Shown here piece by piece: positions 9,872 through 19,974 of a DNA stretch of 64,000 nucleotides. Source of the DNA: Terriglobus tenax (GTDB lineage: Bacteria > Acidobacteriota > Terriglobia > Terriglobales > Acidobacteriaceae); assembly GCF_025685395.1 (NCBI RefSeq), contig NZ_JAGSYA010000004.1, positions 1,302,001-1,366,000 of the forward strand. The letters run 5' to 3'. Under the pieces are notes generated by a model. The model worked only from the letters and a program-made list of their open reading frames with translations. It was not told the DNA's origin and ran no database searches. The first letter of the stretch is position 1, and each line of letters starts with the position of its first letter. The translations under genes were made by a program, and so were the position numbers.

Positions 9872-9909
9872 AACAAAAGGGGCGCGACCTAGGTCGCGCC
9901 CCTTTTGTT
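9872..9909. terminator. Perfect bidirectional rho-independent terminator
   Basis: A 38-base perfect palindrome centred on CCTAGG (axis 9890/9891) carries GGGGCGCGACC arms and flanking AAAA/TTTT tracts. It sits between the convergent anti-sigma and trpE genes and would stop transcription from both sides. Confidence 0.93.
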
Positions 9910-9917
9910 GGGTGGAT

Positions 9918-11414
<1,497 letters not shown>

Positions 11415-11482
11415 CAAGGGTTATGGTAAATCTGCCCCGCCGGAAGGGTCCGGCAAATCCCCGAAAACTTAAGGACTCTGCC

Positions 11483-12211
11483 ATGGCGACTGCTGCCGTC
11501 AGTGTGAAACGGCCGGTGAACCCGGACCGCGTCTTCTTCCCTGTGCTACTCGGATTGATGCTCCTAACAGTCTGGCTTGGGTTTTCCAAGACCTATTACG
11601 CGGTGGGCATGATGACGACCCACCTGCCTAGCCCGATTGTGCATGTCCATGCCGTGGTTTTCACGCTCTGGCTGATGACCCTGGCGGTACAGATCGGCCT
11701 GGTGAGCGCGCGCAAGGTGAAGCTGCATATGTCGGTGGGCCTGTGGGGTTTTGGGCTGGCGGCGCTGGTGGTAGTGCTGGGAGCACTGGCCTCCCGCGAC
11801 TCGCTGCGGCGAGGCTTTTCCCCTCCCGGGTCAGGCCTGAGTCCGCTGACCTTCTTTGTGGTGCCCATGTCAGACCTGGTGGTCTTCAGTGTGCTGGCGG
11901 GATGGAGCTACGCAGCGCGGCGCAAGCCACAGATCCACAAACGGCTGATCATGCTGGCGTCGATCACCCTGCTGGACGCGGCGATCGGGCGCTTCCCCTA
12001 CACCATTGCGCCGCACATCACACCCATGGGTCAACTGGGCGTGCTGTTCAGCTTCATGGTGCTGATGATGATCTATGACCTGGTGACGCTGAAGAAGATC
12101 CACCGCGCCACGTGGATTCCGGCGGTCGCGACCCTGGCGTTGTTCCTGGTAAGGATACCGCTGGCGATGACGCCGGTGTGGATGAGGTTCGCGGAGTTGG
12201 TGCGGGGGTAG
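11483..12211 (+). CDS. Polytopic membrane protein of unknown function
   Basis: 242 residues with about six or seven hydrophobic helices (for example FPVLLGLMLLTVWLGFSKTY, HAVVFTLWLMTLAVQIGLV, LAALVVVLGALASR, LVVFSVLAGWSYAARR). Conserved-looking His residues lie at helix ends (HVHAVVF, KLHMSVGLWGF, IHKRLIMLAS), a pattern seen in small haem- or metal-associated membrane proteins, but I cannot assign a family. ATG 11483 has AAGG eight bases upstream. It is divergent from trpE. Alternative names such as DUF2306-like would be guesses. Confidence 0.75.
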   Translation: MATAAVSVKRPVNPDRVFFPVLLGLMLLTVWLGFSKTYYAVGMMTTHLPSPIVHVHAVVFTLWLMTLAVQIGLVSARKVKLHMSVGLWGFGLAALVVVLGALASRDSLRRGFSPPGSGLSPLTFFVVPMSDLVVFSVLAGWSYAARRKPQIHKRLIMLASITLLDAAIGRFPYTIAPHITPMGQLGVLFSFMVLMMIYDLVTLKKIHRATWIPAVATLALFLVRIPLAMTPVWMRFAELVRG

Positions 12212-12373
12212 GTGAGGTGGTTGGGGGATGGCGAGAAGAGCGTTTGTCGGTACCAAGACTGAGGATCGTGCTAGAATTCGTGCCAATCCATGGAGATTCT
12301 CATGCTCAGATCACGGTAGTGGATTTGCCTTTTACTGGCTTTCGGATTTATCAAGGGAACCGCTGCCCAGGAA

Positions 12374-12769
12374 GTGGTCAAGCCGCAGATCGATCATGTT
12401 GCGATCTACGTCTCGGATCTGGAGCGGAGAGTTGCCTTCTACAAAGACACCTTCGGCTTCGAACGGGTTCCAATGCCCGTGACATTCGCCGCATGGCTAT
12501 CGATGGGCAAGGGGGTCATGTTGCACATTGTCGCGGGAAGGAAAGAGTCCGTCGCCAACACCAAATGGGACCACCTTTCGATTGCGTGCTCCGACATAAC
12601 TGTCATGACGGCATCTTTGGATGCAAAGCACATTTTGTGGGCAAGCATGGAAGGTAAGCCGGAACCAGCAGTACGCTTCGACGGTGTGAAGCAAATCTTT
12701 GTCAAAGATCCAGATGGCTATTGGATTGAAATCAACGATGCGTTGAAAGTCCGCCCGCCTGCGAAGTGA
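12374..12769 (+). CDS. VOC (glyoxalase/bleomycin-resistance fold) protein, 5' end disrupted or non-secreted
   Basis: 131 residues from GTG 12374. IDHVAIYVSDLERRVAFYKD is the first beta-alpha-beta module and FVKDPDGYWIEINDA the end of the second, the classical vicinal-oxygen-chelate arrangement. Substrate is unknown. Upstream, in the same frame, ATG 12302 has a good GGAG site and would read MLRSR, then TAG (12317-12319), then WICLLLAFGFIKGTAAQE, a convincing signal peptide ending just before this start. The gene therefore looks like a secreted VOC protein whose leader carries one stop codon. Either it is a pseudogene, a base-call error, or it is translated from GTG 12374 as a cytoplasmic form. 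Confidence 0.7.
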   Translation: MVKPQIDHVAIYVSDLERRVAFYKDTFGFERVPMPVTFAAWLSMGKGVMLHIVAGRKESVANTKWDHLSIACSDITVMTASLDAKHILWASMEGKPEPAVRFDGVKQIFVKDPDGYWIEINDALKVRPPAK

Positions 12770-12846
12770 TGAGCGTGTCTGGGATGTAGCTGGCAGGGCG
12801 GATGATTGAGCCGCTTTACAGAAACAGACGGTACTTGGAGAATTCG

Positions 12847-13347
12847 ATGAATATTTTGCGTAGCGCTCTGATACCCCTGTCATTACTCGTCGCGACAGGT
12901 CGCGTCGTCGCCCAGCACACGACCGCGGACGAAACTGACATCCGAGGGACCATTATGACCATGCAGGGCGAGTGGAACCGCCATGATATGGCTGCTTACG
13001 CCTCGCACATGACTGATGATGTGGAATGGGTCAATGTTGTTGGTGCGTGGTGGAAGGGTAAGGCGCAACTTCAGAGCACCCTGGATCGCTACCATAAGAC
13101 CATCTTCAAGAATCGGCTGCTTCACGATCCCACAACTTTGGGATTCCACGAAGTCGCCCCCAATGTAATCGTCGCGACGGTGATTCGCGCGACGGACGGG
13201 TACACGGGATCAGATGGTAAGCCCGTCCCCCCGGTCAGCGATATCCTGACGCTTACCTTTGTGAAGCACGGTGCAGGTGGAATTTGGCTAATCGCCGAGG
13301 GACACAATACGAGCATCACGGAAAGTGTCCCTCCAAAAGTTCAGTAG
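12847..13347 (+). CDS. Secreted SnoaL-like / SgcJ-EcaC family protein
   Basis: 166 residues with signal peptide MNILRSALIPLSLLVATG ending near VVAQ. The mature part (ADETDIRGTIMTMQGEWNRH, YASHMTDDVEWVNVVGAWW, then FHEVAPNVIVATVIRA) is the cone-shaped NTF2/SnoaL fold common in SgcJ/EcaC-type proteins, which cover varied catalytic or binding roles. It follows the VOC gene by about 80 bases on the same strand, and both would be secreted if the VOC leader were intact, so they may be related in function. Base composition is slightly less GC-rich than in the flanking housekeeping genes. Confidence 0.8.
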   Translation: MNILRSALIPLSLLVATGRVVAQHTTADETDIRGTIMTMQGEWNRHDMAAYASHMTDDVEWVNVVGAWWKGKAQLQSTLDRYHKTIFKNRLLHDPTTLGFHEVAPNVIVATVIRATDGYTGSDGKPVPPVSDILTLTFVKHGAGGIWLIAEGHNTSITESVPPKVQ

Positions 13348-13471
13348 CGCCCTCGCCCTTCCAAACATCTTCCGCAGTCGATTTGTTCTGAGAATTGATT
13401 AGTAACGGGAAGTCGGCTTGTGTTGACTTACTCTGTAAGCTTGAGTCATCGATGGCAACCAAAGATAGAGG

Positions 13472-13506
13472 ACGCCGGTCGTCGAGGCCGGCGTTAATCT
13501 TTTTTA
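13472..13506 (+). terminator. Rho-independent terminator downstream of the SnoaL-like gene
   Basis: ACGCCGG (13472-13478) pairs with CCGGCGT (13488-13494), followed by TAATCTTTTTT. It lies about 125 bases after the stop, leaving an unusually long untranslated tail or a separate short transcript between 13348 and 13470. Confidence 0.75.
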
Positions 13507-13519
13507 TGAGGACTTATTC

Positions 13520-13539
13520 GGCACGGCTGAAGCCGTGCC
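13520..13539. repeat. Palindromic hairpin repeat, GGCTGAAGCC core
   Basis: GGCACGGCT, GA, AGCCGTGCC forms a nine-base-pair hairpin. A homologous element at 34560-34579 has compensating changes in the stem. The rest of 13348-13681 holds the terminator, this repeat, and near 13631-13655 a reversed partial copy of the GAAGCGAAGGATC-type repeat. I see no gene in it. Confidence 0.75.
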
Positions 13540-13681
13540 CTTAACGAAGCGGGCCGCGCTTCCGCGCGATGATCCCACTCATCCGCTACATGCATGAATA
13601 GGACATCCGGGGTTGTAGTGGTTCTAGAAGCAGATCCTTTCAGGATGACAAAGCAAGAAAACAAAGGGCCTGCGTTCTCAC

Positions 13682-14461
13682 CTATCGCCCCACCACAAAA
13701 TGAAACACCCGGCTGGGCCCATCCTCCGGCGCAAGATACAGGTCACTTCCCTTCAGCGCCATGCCCTCAGCGCTGTATAACCGTCCACGGTCCGTCATGC
13801 CGGACTGGACGCTGCGCACCAGCTTCATCTGCGGCCACCTATACCAATCCACAGCCCCAGTCGTCCTGGTCAGGTTGCCGCCGCCCACCAGCATTCCATC
13901 CACAAACTTGATGTCCTGGTACTGGTTGTGTGAAGGCGTGTCAATCACACGTATCTGCCTGCCCTGCATGTCCAGTACATACAACTGGCGGCTGCCCCAG
14001 TTACCCGCAATCAGCTCCTTGCCCGTGACCGCGACACAGCCGACATGATCCGCCACCGCAATCCTTCGCTTCACTGCCAGCGTCTTTTTATCCAGCTCCA
14101 CCAGCACACCGGAGCTATGCGGCTTGTACTCTGCCACCGGCACCCAGATGGAATCGCCAGCAATGGAAAATCCACCGGGGTGATAACGGTCTCCATCGGT
14201 CAGATCCACGCGGCGCTCAAACTTTCCCGCGCGACTGAACTGGTGCAGGTAGCCGTGCTTCTCCACCATGTCCACGGACGTGATCCAGATGTGCTCCGCA
14301 TCCACATCCACGCCCTGCACGTGGTACAGCGTGCCATCCAGCGGCACCGTCTCCACCAGTTTTGCGTGCTCCATGCCCTGAACCTGCAGGCTGTTTTGCG
14401 CAATCAACTGCGGGACAGAAAGAGCCACCCAACCAAGGGCAACAACCAGACGAAACATCAT
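13682..14461 (-). CDS. Secreted beta-propeller-like protein of unknown function
   Basis: 259 residues with signal peptide MMFRLVVALGWVALSVPQLI ending AQ. The mature chain has repeated short strands typical of a propeller: LYHVQGVDVDAEHIWITSVD, GDRYHPGGFSIAGDSIWVP, VGCVAVTGKELIAGNWGSRQ, LYSAEGMALKGSDLYLAPED. Conserved His and Asp in these blades resemble the DUF6454-like or strictosidine-synthase-like six-bladed class, but catalytic function is unknown. A GGGG element precedes the paired ATG codons. It is divergent from hemY, with the starts about 90 bases apart. Confidence 0.78.
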   Translation of the reverse strand: MMFRLVVALGWVALSVPQLIAQNSLQVQGMEHAKLVETVPLDGTLYHVQGVDVDAEHIWITSVDMVEKHGYLHQFSRAGKFERRVDLTDGDRYHPGGFSIAGDSIWVPVAEYKPHSSGVLVELDKKTLAVKRRIAVADHVGCVAVTGKELIAGNWGSRQLYVLDMQGRQIRVIDTPSHNQYQDIKFVDGMLVGGGNLTRTTGAVDWYRWPQMKLVRSVQSGMTDRGRLYSAEGMALKGSDLYLAPEDGPSRVFHFVVGR

Positions 14462-14549
14462 GCACCCCAGCTTATGCCATGCCTGTAACAACCTGCGAAA
14501 GGTGACCACGGACACGCCCCCCAACGGCAAGGCTCACTATCATGGACTG

Positions 14550-15920
14550 GTGAAGAAGATTGCCATCATCGGCGGAGGCATCTCCGGCCTGACCGCCGCC
14601 TACCGTCTGCATCGTCTTGGAGTTCCTTGCACGCTCTTTGAAGCCGGCCCACGCCTTGGCGGCATTGTCGAAACCCACCGCGAAGATGGCTTCGTCATCG
14701 AATGCGGCCCAGATTCCTGGGTCGCGGAAAAGCCGTGGGCCCGGGAACTGGCCGTCGAACTGGGCCTTGGCGACGAGATCCTCTCTTCCAACGACCACAA
14801 CCGGCTCACCTATGTTCTGCAGAACGGCACGCTGGTCCCCATGCCTGAGCACATGCGTATGATGGTGCCGCAAGGGCAGCCCGGCATGGACGCCCTTCTG
14901 GCGTCGCCGCTCTTCACCGACGAGGCCAAGCGCGCCTATCTGAACGAGCCCTCGCGCGCCGCCGAACTGAAGTCCTATGCTGCCGCCCATACGCACGACG
15001 ACGAGTCCGTCGCCAGCTTCGTCGCCCGTCACTTCGGGCAGGAGGTGGCCGACAAGCTCGCCGCTCCCCTGCTCTCCGGCGTCTTCGGCGGCAGCATTCA
15101 CAAGCTCTCGGTCAACGCCGTCATGGCGCCGTTTGTCGCACTGGAACAGGAGTTCGGATCACTGATCACCGGCCTGGCCTCGCGTCAGCGCAAAGGTGTT
15201 TCTCTTTTCGCTTCTCTGCGCAGCGGGCTCGGCAGCATCGTCGAACGCATGGCCGCAACGCTCCCCGAGAAGAGCATCAAACTTCGCGAAAAAGTGCTCG
15301 AAATGGAGCAGAAAGGGCCCCTGTGGAGCATCAAAACCGCGCATTCCGAAGAGCTTTTTGACGCCCTTCTGCTGGCCACGCCGCCCCGGCAGGCGGCATC
15401 ACTACTCGCCCCCGTGCTGCCGGAAAGCCGGCATCTCCTGCCGCAGCACGCAAGCTCGGCCATCATCATCGCGCTCGCCTTTCGCGATCCCTTTCCCCTG
15501 CCGCACGGTTTCGGTTTCCTGGTGCCTGAAGGCTCCAGCGAAAGCCGTTTACTGGCCGCCACCTTCGTCGACCAGAAGTTCCCCAGCCGCGCGCCCGCCA
15601 ATGGCCGTGTTCTGCGCGCATTTTTCGCCGACCAGGACATGATGGACCTGCCGGACTCCGTGCTGGTGCGGCTTGGGCTGAACGAGCTTTCTTCGATTCT
15701 CGGCCAGCCGCTGCCGGAACCAGCCATCAGCCTCGTCCGCCGCTGGCCTGACTCGCTGCCGCAGTATGAGGTTGGTCACCGCGAACGGATCGCCACGCTG
15801 GAAGCAAAGGTTGCCACGCTGGGCGTGCTACGGCTTCTCGGCAACGGCTATCACGGGGTCGGACTGCCGGATCTTGTGCGCCAAGCAGACGAGGCTGCCC
15901 AATGGGCAGCCTCTGTCTGA
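14550..15920 (+). CDS. hemY: FAD-dependent protoporphyrinogen/coproporphyrinogen oxidase (HemY/CgoX type, also named HemG)
   Basis: 456 residues. The N-terminal dinucleotide site KIAIIGGGISGLTAAYRLHR is followed by LFEAGPRLGGIVETHREDGF, then FVIECGPDSWVAEKPWA, the typical start of HemY-type oxidases. The C-terminal FAD contact is RLLGNGYHGVGLPDLVRQ. It oxidises the porphyrinogen macrocycle late in haem synthesis using oxygen. GTG 14550 is chosen because family homology begins at its second residue; the open frame extends upstream to 14460 without sense. No other haem gene is nearby, so it appears monocistronic. Confidence 0.92.
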   Translation: MKKIAIIGGGISGLTAAYRLHRLGVPCTLFEAGPRLGGIVETHREDGFVIECGPDSWVAEKPWARELAVELGLGDEILSSNDHNRLTYVLQNGTLVPMPEHMRMMVPQGQPGMDALLASPLFTDEAKRAYLNEPSRAAELKSYAAAHTHDDESVASFVARHFGQEVADKLAAPLLSGVFGGSIHKLSVNAVMAPFVALEQEFGSLITGLASRQRKGVSLFASLRSGLGSIVERMAATLPEKSIKLREKVLEMEQKGPLWSIKTAHSEELFDALLLATPPRQAASLLAPVLPESRHLLPQHASSAIIIALAFRDPFPLPHGFGFLVPEGSSESRLLAATFVDQKFPSRAPANGRVLRAFFADQDMMDLPDSVLVRLGLNELSSILGQPLPEPAISLVRRWPDSLPQYEVGHRERIATLEAKVATLGVLRLLGNGYHGVGLPDLVRQADEAAQWAASV

Positions 15921-15935
15921 AAAGAGAACCTGGGT

Positions 15936-16322
15936 TTAGCGCAGGTCGATCTTCAGCACCATCGGGAAGGAGTAGGCTTCGCCGTTCAGCAGACCGGGCT
16001 GGTAGCGCAGCTTGGAGACAGCATCGGCAACCTTGGCCGAAACATTCGCGCTGGCGCCCTCGACTGCGACGTTCTGCGGAATGCCCTTCTCGTCCACCGT
16101 GAACTTGGCAACCACCGGCTGGGCGGAGGTAAGGCCGACGAAGATCGAGCGGTCGATATCCGTGATGCGCTTCGGCGCGATGATTCCGCTGAAGGTATGC
16201 ACCTTCGGGGCCACCGCTGCAGCGGCCATCATCTTCGGAGTCTCGGCACGAACCGAGCTCTGCTGGGCGTGCATGAGAGTGGGAAGAACGAACAGGCTAA
16301 CTGCAATAAGCTTACGCATCAT
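15936..16322 (-). CDS. Secreted TonB C-terminal-domain protein (paralogue 2)
   Basis: 128 residues with signal peptide MMRKLIAVSLFVLPTLMHAQ. The C-terminal 90 residues (VVAKFTVDEKGIPQNVAVEG, ADAVSKLRYQPGLLNGEAYS) match the TonB C-terminal domain that contacts outer-membrane receptors. There is no inner-membrane anchor beyond the signal and no Pro-rich spacer, so it is not a full energy-coupling TonB; such short secreted forms are common in this group. An AGGAG site precedes two adjacent ATG codons. It lies 67 bases after its paralogue and is probably co-transcribed with it. Confidence 0.85.
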   Translation of the reverse strand: MMRKLIAVSLFVLPTLMHAQQSSVRAETPKMMAAAAVAPKVHTFSGIIAPKRITDIDRSIFVGLTSAQPVVAKFTVDEKGIPQNVAVEGASANVSAKVADAVSKLRYQPGLLNGEAYSFPMVLKIDLR

Positions 16323-16389
16323 AATCTCCTTGAAGAGGTTAGGTGTGAAGGTTGAGGGTGGACAAGAACCCGGCTTACAGGGGCCCGGC

Positions 16390-16797
16390 TTACTTCAGGT
16401 TCAGCGAGAGAGCGACAGGAAACGCGACCTTTTCACCGTGCAGCGAACCCGGCGCATAGCGCAGAGCCGAAACAGCTTCGATGATCTTGGCGTCAGCCGA
16501 GGGGCTGACCGAGCGCTCCAGGGAGATGTTCTGCGGCACACCGTTGGTGTCGACCGTGAAGTGCACCGTCACCACACCGGCGGCGGGCAGGGCCGCAACC
16601 TTTGCGGCGTCCAGCTGGTTCTGACGAACCGGGGGAACCAGGGCGATGGCGGCGGTGACCGGCTTGGCTACGCCCGTAACCGCGGCAATGGCTTCAGGAG
16701 CAGCGACACGGGCCAGAAAACCTCCCGAAATCGGCATCAACTGGGCGTTGGCGGCGACGGAAACGAGGGCGATGCTGGCGGCGATGAGCTTCTTCAT
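16390..16797 (-). CDS. Secreted TonB C-terminal-domain protein (paralogue 1)
   Basis: 135 residues with signal peptide MKKLIAASIALVSVAANAQ. The TonB-like C-terminal domain reads VVTVHFTVDTNGVPQNISLE, then IIEAVSALRYAPGSLHGEKV, and aligns throughout with the downstream paralogue, which points to tandem duplication. It lacks a membrane anchor and the proline-rich periplasmic spacer of TonB, so a role as soluble periplasmic receptor partner is inferred. AGGAG precedes ATG 16797. A consensus -35 box and a LacI-type palindrome lie upstream. Confidence 0.85.
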   Translation of the reverse strand: MKKLIAASIALVSVAANAQLMPISGGFLARVAAPEAIAAVTGVAKPVTAAIALVPPVRQNQLDAAKVAALPAAGVVTVHFTVDTNGVPQNISLERSVSPSADAKIIEAVSALRYAPGSLHGEKVAFPVALSLNLK

Positions 16798-16840
16798 TGT
16801 ACTGACTCCTGATAAAAGGTTGTTGGTTGCCGAAACCAGA

Positions 16841-16867
16841 ATGATATAGAAGCGATACTGTTGTCAA
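16841..16867 (-). promoter_or_regulatory. Sigma-70-type promoter for the TonB-domain gene pair
   Basis: On the minus strand TTGACA (16867-16862) is followed after 15 bases by TATCAT (16846-16841), 44 bases before ATG 16797. The -35 box is perfect; the spacing is two bases short of ideal. The flanking 16855-16900 is markedly AT-rich compared with the rest of the window. Confidence 0.55.
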
Positions 16868-16887
16868 CTAATTTTTCAAAATAAATT

Positions 16888-16899
16888 TGAAACGTTTCA
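16888..16899. promoter_or_regulatory. LacI-family-type operator palindrome
   Basis: TGAAACGTTTCA is a perfect 12-base palindrome with the central CG typical of LacI/GalR-family operators. It lies 20 bases upstream of the -35 box of the TonB-domain pair, a position suited to activation or looping rather than simple occlusion. The interval 16798-17102 otherwise holds only this promoter region and the terminator below. Confidence 0.5.
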
Positions 16900-17046
16900 T
16901 TTACACCTGAAATCAATCACTTACGAAACAGCAGGAACTGCGCCGACTACGGCTTTCTCAACACCATACGTCTGCTTAAGAACATTAAAATCCAGTGGTC
17001 AGACCTCTCGGGAGCCATAAGCGCACCCGTAGGCCGCCCAAACATA

Positions 17047-17083
17047 CAAAAGCCTCGAGCGCACGGTGCGTTCGAGGCTTTTG
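17047..17083 (-). terminator. Rho-independent terminator after the OPT-DUF2059 unit
   Basis: CAAAAGCCTCGA (17047-17058) pairs perfectly with TCGAGGCTTTTG (17072-17083), and the loop can form a further CGCA/TGCG stem. It lies 20 bases beyond the stop at 17103. T tracts on both sides could make it bidirectional. Confidence 0.88.
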
Positions 17084-17102
17084 GTGCGCTTTTGTCGATG
17101 GG

Positions 17103-17639
17103 TTACGGCTTCGGCTTGGCGACAGCAGGCGTGTGCGCCGCCTCAACCTCGGTCTTGAACTCCATGAACAGAGTCTGCAGCTTGGGCTGCATCTGCTGGA
17201 AATGCCCCTGGGCAATTGCGGACGACTTCGCAATGATCTCCGGGGTCTTTTCGATCATGGCCTGCCCTGCGGGCGACTTGTAGAAAGCCAGAATGCCGTC
17301 TACCTGCGCCTCCGTATAGAGGCTGGCATACAGATCCACCAGTTCGGGCTTCATCGTCTCCCAGCCGGACTCAGCTTTGAAGGTCGCCAGCATCTTGCCT
17401 TCAAAGCGAGTAAGAATCTCCCTGTCCTTCGGCGTCATCTTGGATGAATCTTCAAACAGCGACATGGCCGCCTGTTCGCCCTGCTTCATGCCGTTCTCCA
17501 CCATCGTGTTGAAGACCTTGTCCGACTTGGTCACCAGCAGGATCTCTTCGACCTTGGCACGCTTTGTGGCATCGTCCGCACGGGAAACGCCAGGCATGGC
17601 CAGCAGAAGAACGGCTGCTCCGAGAAATAATCTACGCAT
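17103..17639 (-). CDS. DUF2059-domain secreted protein
   Basis: 178 residues with signal peptide MRRLFLGAAVLLLAMPGVSR ending near ADD. The helical mature part carries the DUF2059 signature (MKPELVDLYASLYTEAQVDG, ILAFYKSPAGQAMIEKTPEI), a periplasmic domain of unknown role. AGGAGC precedes ATG 17639. It starts four bases after the stop of the OPT transporter, so the two are surely one transcript, closed by the terminator at 17047-17083. A helper role for the transporter is possible but unproved. Confidence 0.87.
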   Translation of the reverse strand: MRRLFLGAAVLLLAMPGVSRADDATKRAKVEEILLVTKSDKVFNTMVENGMKQGEQAAMSLFEDSSKMTPKDREILTRFEGKMLATFKAESGWETMKPELVDLYASLYTEAQVDGILAFYKSPAGQAMIEKTPEIIAKSSAIAQGHFQQMQPKLQTLFMEFKTEVEAAHTPAVAKPKP

Positions 17640-17643
17640 TGAT

Positions 17644-19881
17644 TTACTGCTCCTTCTTCTGGTCCAGCGGTTTACGGGCAAAGTAGTAGAGCGAAAACGC
17701 CAGCAGGCCAAAACCGATGACCGAGACCCAGTCTTTGTGGAGGGCGTTGGTCTCCGGGAAGCGCCAGATGGTGGTCTCCTGCAGGTTCTCATAGAGCTTA
17801 ACGCAGACGCCCAGCAGGCCGACGATGCCGCCGGCGGCGATCAGACCTGAAGCATAGAGCGAGCCCGGAGAGATCTCCTCCGAGGCCAGCTCATCACCCG
17901 GGATAGCGTTCGCTGCACGATGCTTCTCCAAAGCGCGATCGACCATCCAGCGGACAACACCGCCGACGAAGATAGCCAGCGTCGTTCCGATCGACAGGTA
18001 CGCGCCGACGGCAAAGGTCAGCGAGCGAATGCCGAGCAGTTCCACCACGATGACCAGCGCGACGCCCAGCAGCACCAATCCCCAGGCCAGCTTGCGTGAC
18101 AGGATGCCATTGATGACCGTGGCCATCAGGCGGCCCTGCGGTGCGGCGGCTTTCTCGCTGCCAATACCCTGCACCCACTGCACCTCTGCCAGCCCGGTGG
18201 CCGGGTTGTAGAGATACTTGCCGTCTTCGAGCGTGGACGAGCCGATGGCATTCAGCAGGATATAGCTCTGCGTTCCGTCAAGCGCCTGCTTGGATTGGTG
18301 ACCCTGCTCATCGTGGCTGGTCAGCTCAATATGACTGCGTGTGAAACTGCCATTGCTGGTCACGCCCTCCGGCAACGCGGCAAGATTCAACGCGCGTGGT
18401 GCGGGCATCTTCTGAAAGGTCTCCAGACCGGTATTCATCGCATTCAGCGTCGCTCCAATCGAGAAGACCGAGACGATGACGCCGACCATAATCGCCACCT
18501 GCTGCTTCCACGGCGTGGCGCCGATCAGGAAGCCAGTCTTCAGGTCCTGCGAGGTGTCGCCCGCATTCGAGGCCGCAATGCAGACGATGCCGCCGATGGT
18601 GATGGCCAGCGCACCGAAGGCCGGGGCCGTCCATCCCTTGACCAGGAAGATCGCGGCTGTGGCCATCAGCGTGGCAATCGTCATGCCGCTGACCGGGCTG
18701 GCCGACGAACCGACAATGCCGACGATACGCGCCGAGACCGTGACGAAGAGGAAGCCGAAGATCACGACGAGAACCGCAGCAGCGATATTGGCGAAGAGGC
18801 CTACCTGCGCTCCTGGTACAGGCTTGAATTGCAGAAATGCAACCATCAGCACCACCAGCGCGACTGACCCCAGACCAACCCACTTCATCGGGATATCGTG
18901 CTCGGTGCGACTGGCCTTCTCCTCCGCCGAGACAGACGATGCGCTCCCCTTCTTCCGGAAACCTGCCGTCAGCGCGCTCACAATCGTCGGCGCGGTACGC
19001 AGCAGCGTAATCAAACCGGAGCAGGCCACCGCTCCCGCACCCATCGGCCGTACATAGGTGCGCCACAGGTCTGAAGGCGACATCTGCATAATCGGCACCG
19101 TGCCGGGATAGAGCGGCCCCGGCAGGTGTCCCCCGAAGAAGACGATGGCAGGCATCAGCACCAGCCAGCTGAAGACGCCGCCGGCGAGCATGATGGCCGC
19201 GACGCGGATGCCGATGATGTAGCCGACGCCGAGATACTCCGGCGTAACGTCGGCACGAATCGCCGAGCCGCGCAGCAGGTGCTGTTCGCCGTAATCCGGC
19301 TGGTAGTTGGGCGTGCCGGGAAAGAGGCCGAAGAGGTTCTCGTTCTGGAAGAGCGTGTAGAGGCCACCGAGCCCGAGCCCGAGGAAGATGCGCGAGGCGA
19401 AGCTGCCGCCCTTCTCGCCCGCAATCAGCACATCGGCGCAGGCCGTGCCTTCGGGATAGGTGAGCGTGCCGTGCTCTTCCACAATCAACTGCCGACGCAG
19501 CGGAATCATGAAGAGCACACCGATCCATCCGCCGAACAACGCCAGCGCGAAGATGCGCGAGGCCTCCAGGTCGAAGCCCAGGAAGATGAGCGCGGGCAGC
19601 GTAAAGATCACGCCCGAGGCGATGGACTGCCCGGCATTCCCGGTAGCCTGCACGATGTTGTTCTCAAGAATCGACGAGCGTCCAAACGCCCGCAGAATCG
19701 AGATGGAAAGAACCGAAATCGGGATCGACGCCGCAACGGTCAGACCGGCCTTCAGACCGACATACACGGTGACCGCGCCAAACAGCACACCAAAAAGCGC
19801 GCCAATGATCAGCGCGCGGAAGGTGAGTTCGGGTCGGGTTTCATTGGCGGGAACAAAGGGGCGGAAGTTCTCTAGGGCCAT
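17644..19881 (-). CDS. OPT-family oligopeptide transporter
   Basis: 745 residues with about 16 hydrophobic helices. ETRPELTFRALIIGALFGVL and FGAVTVYVGLKAGLTVAASI are the characteristic OPT opening, and GNAGQSIASGVIFTLPALIF, YPEGTACADVLIAGEKGG and IVCIAASNAGDTSQDLKTGF match conserved family segments. OPT carriers import oligopeptides or metal chelates by proton symport. A soluble insert near residues 510-570 separates the two helix bundles. The ATG follows a 28-base leader region downstream of a long repeat-bearing spacer. The downstream DUF2059 gene is in the same unit. Confidence 0.9.
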   Translation of the reverse strand: MALENFRPFVPANETRPELTFRALIIGALFGVLFGAVTVYVGLKAGLTVAASIPISVLSISILRAFGRSSILENNIVQATGNAGQSIASGVIFTLPALIFLGFDLEASRIFALALFGGWIGVLFMIPLRRQLIVEEHGTLTYPEGTACADVLIAGEKGGSFASRIFLGLGLGGLYTLFQNENLFGLFPGTPNYQPDYGEQHLLRGSAIRADVTPEYLGVGYIIGIRVAAIMLAGGVFSWLVLMPAIVFFGGHLPGPLYPGTVPIMQMSPSDLWRTYVRPMGAGAVACSGLITLLRTAPTIVSALTAGFRKKGSASSVSAEEKASRTEHDIPMKWVGLGSVALVVLMVAFLQFKPVPGAQVGLFANIAAAVLVVIFGFLFVTVSARIVGIVGSSASPVSGMTIATLMATAAIFLVKGWTAPAFGALAITIGGIVCIAASNAGDTSQDLKTGFLIGATPWKQQVAIMVGVIVSVFSIGATLNAMNTGLETFQKMPAPRALNLAALPEGVTSNGSFTRSHIELTSHDEQGHQSKQALDGTQSYILLNAIGSSTLEDGKYLYNPATGLAEVQWVQGIGSEKAAAPQGRLMATVINGILSRKLAWGLVLLGVALVIVVELLGIRSLTFAVGAYLSIGTTLAIFVGGVVRWMVDRALEKHRAANAIPGDELASEEISPGSLYASGLIAAGGIVGLLGVCVKLYENLQETTIWRFPETNALHKDWVSVIGFGLLAFSLYYFARKPLDQKKEQ

Positions 19882-19974
19882 CGGCGGTCAATCCTTGTCG
19901 TGAGGAGGAGTGTATCAGCGTGGCCGATGGAAGAGATCAGAATTGCTGATGGAGCCAGAAGGCGCATTCTTTGT

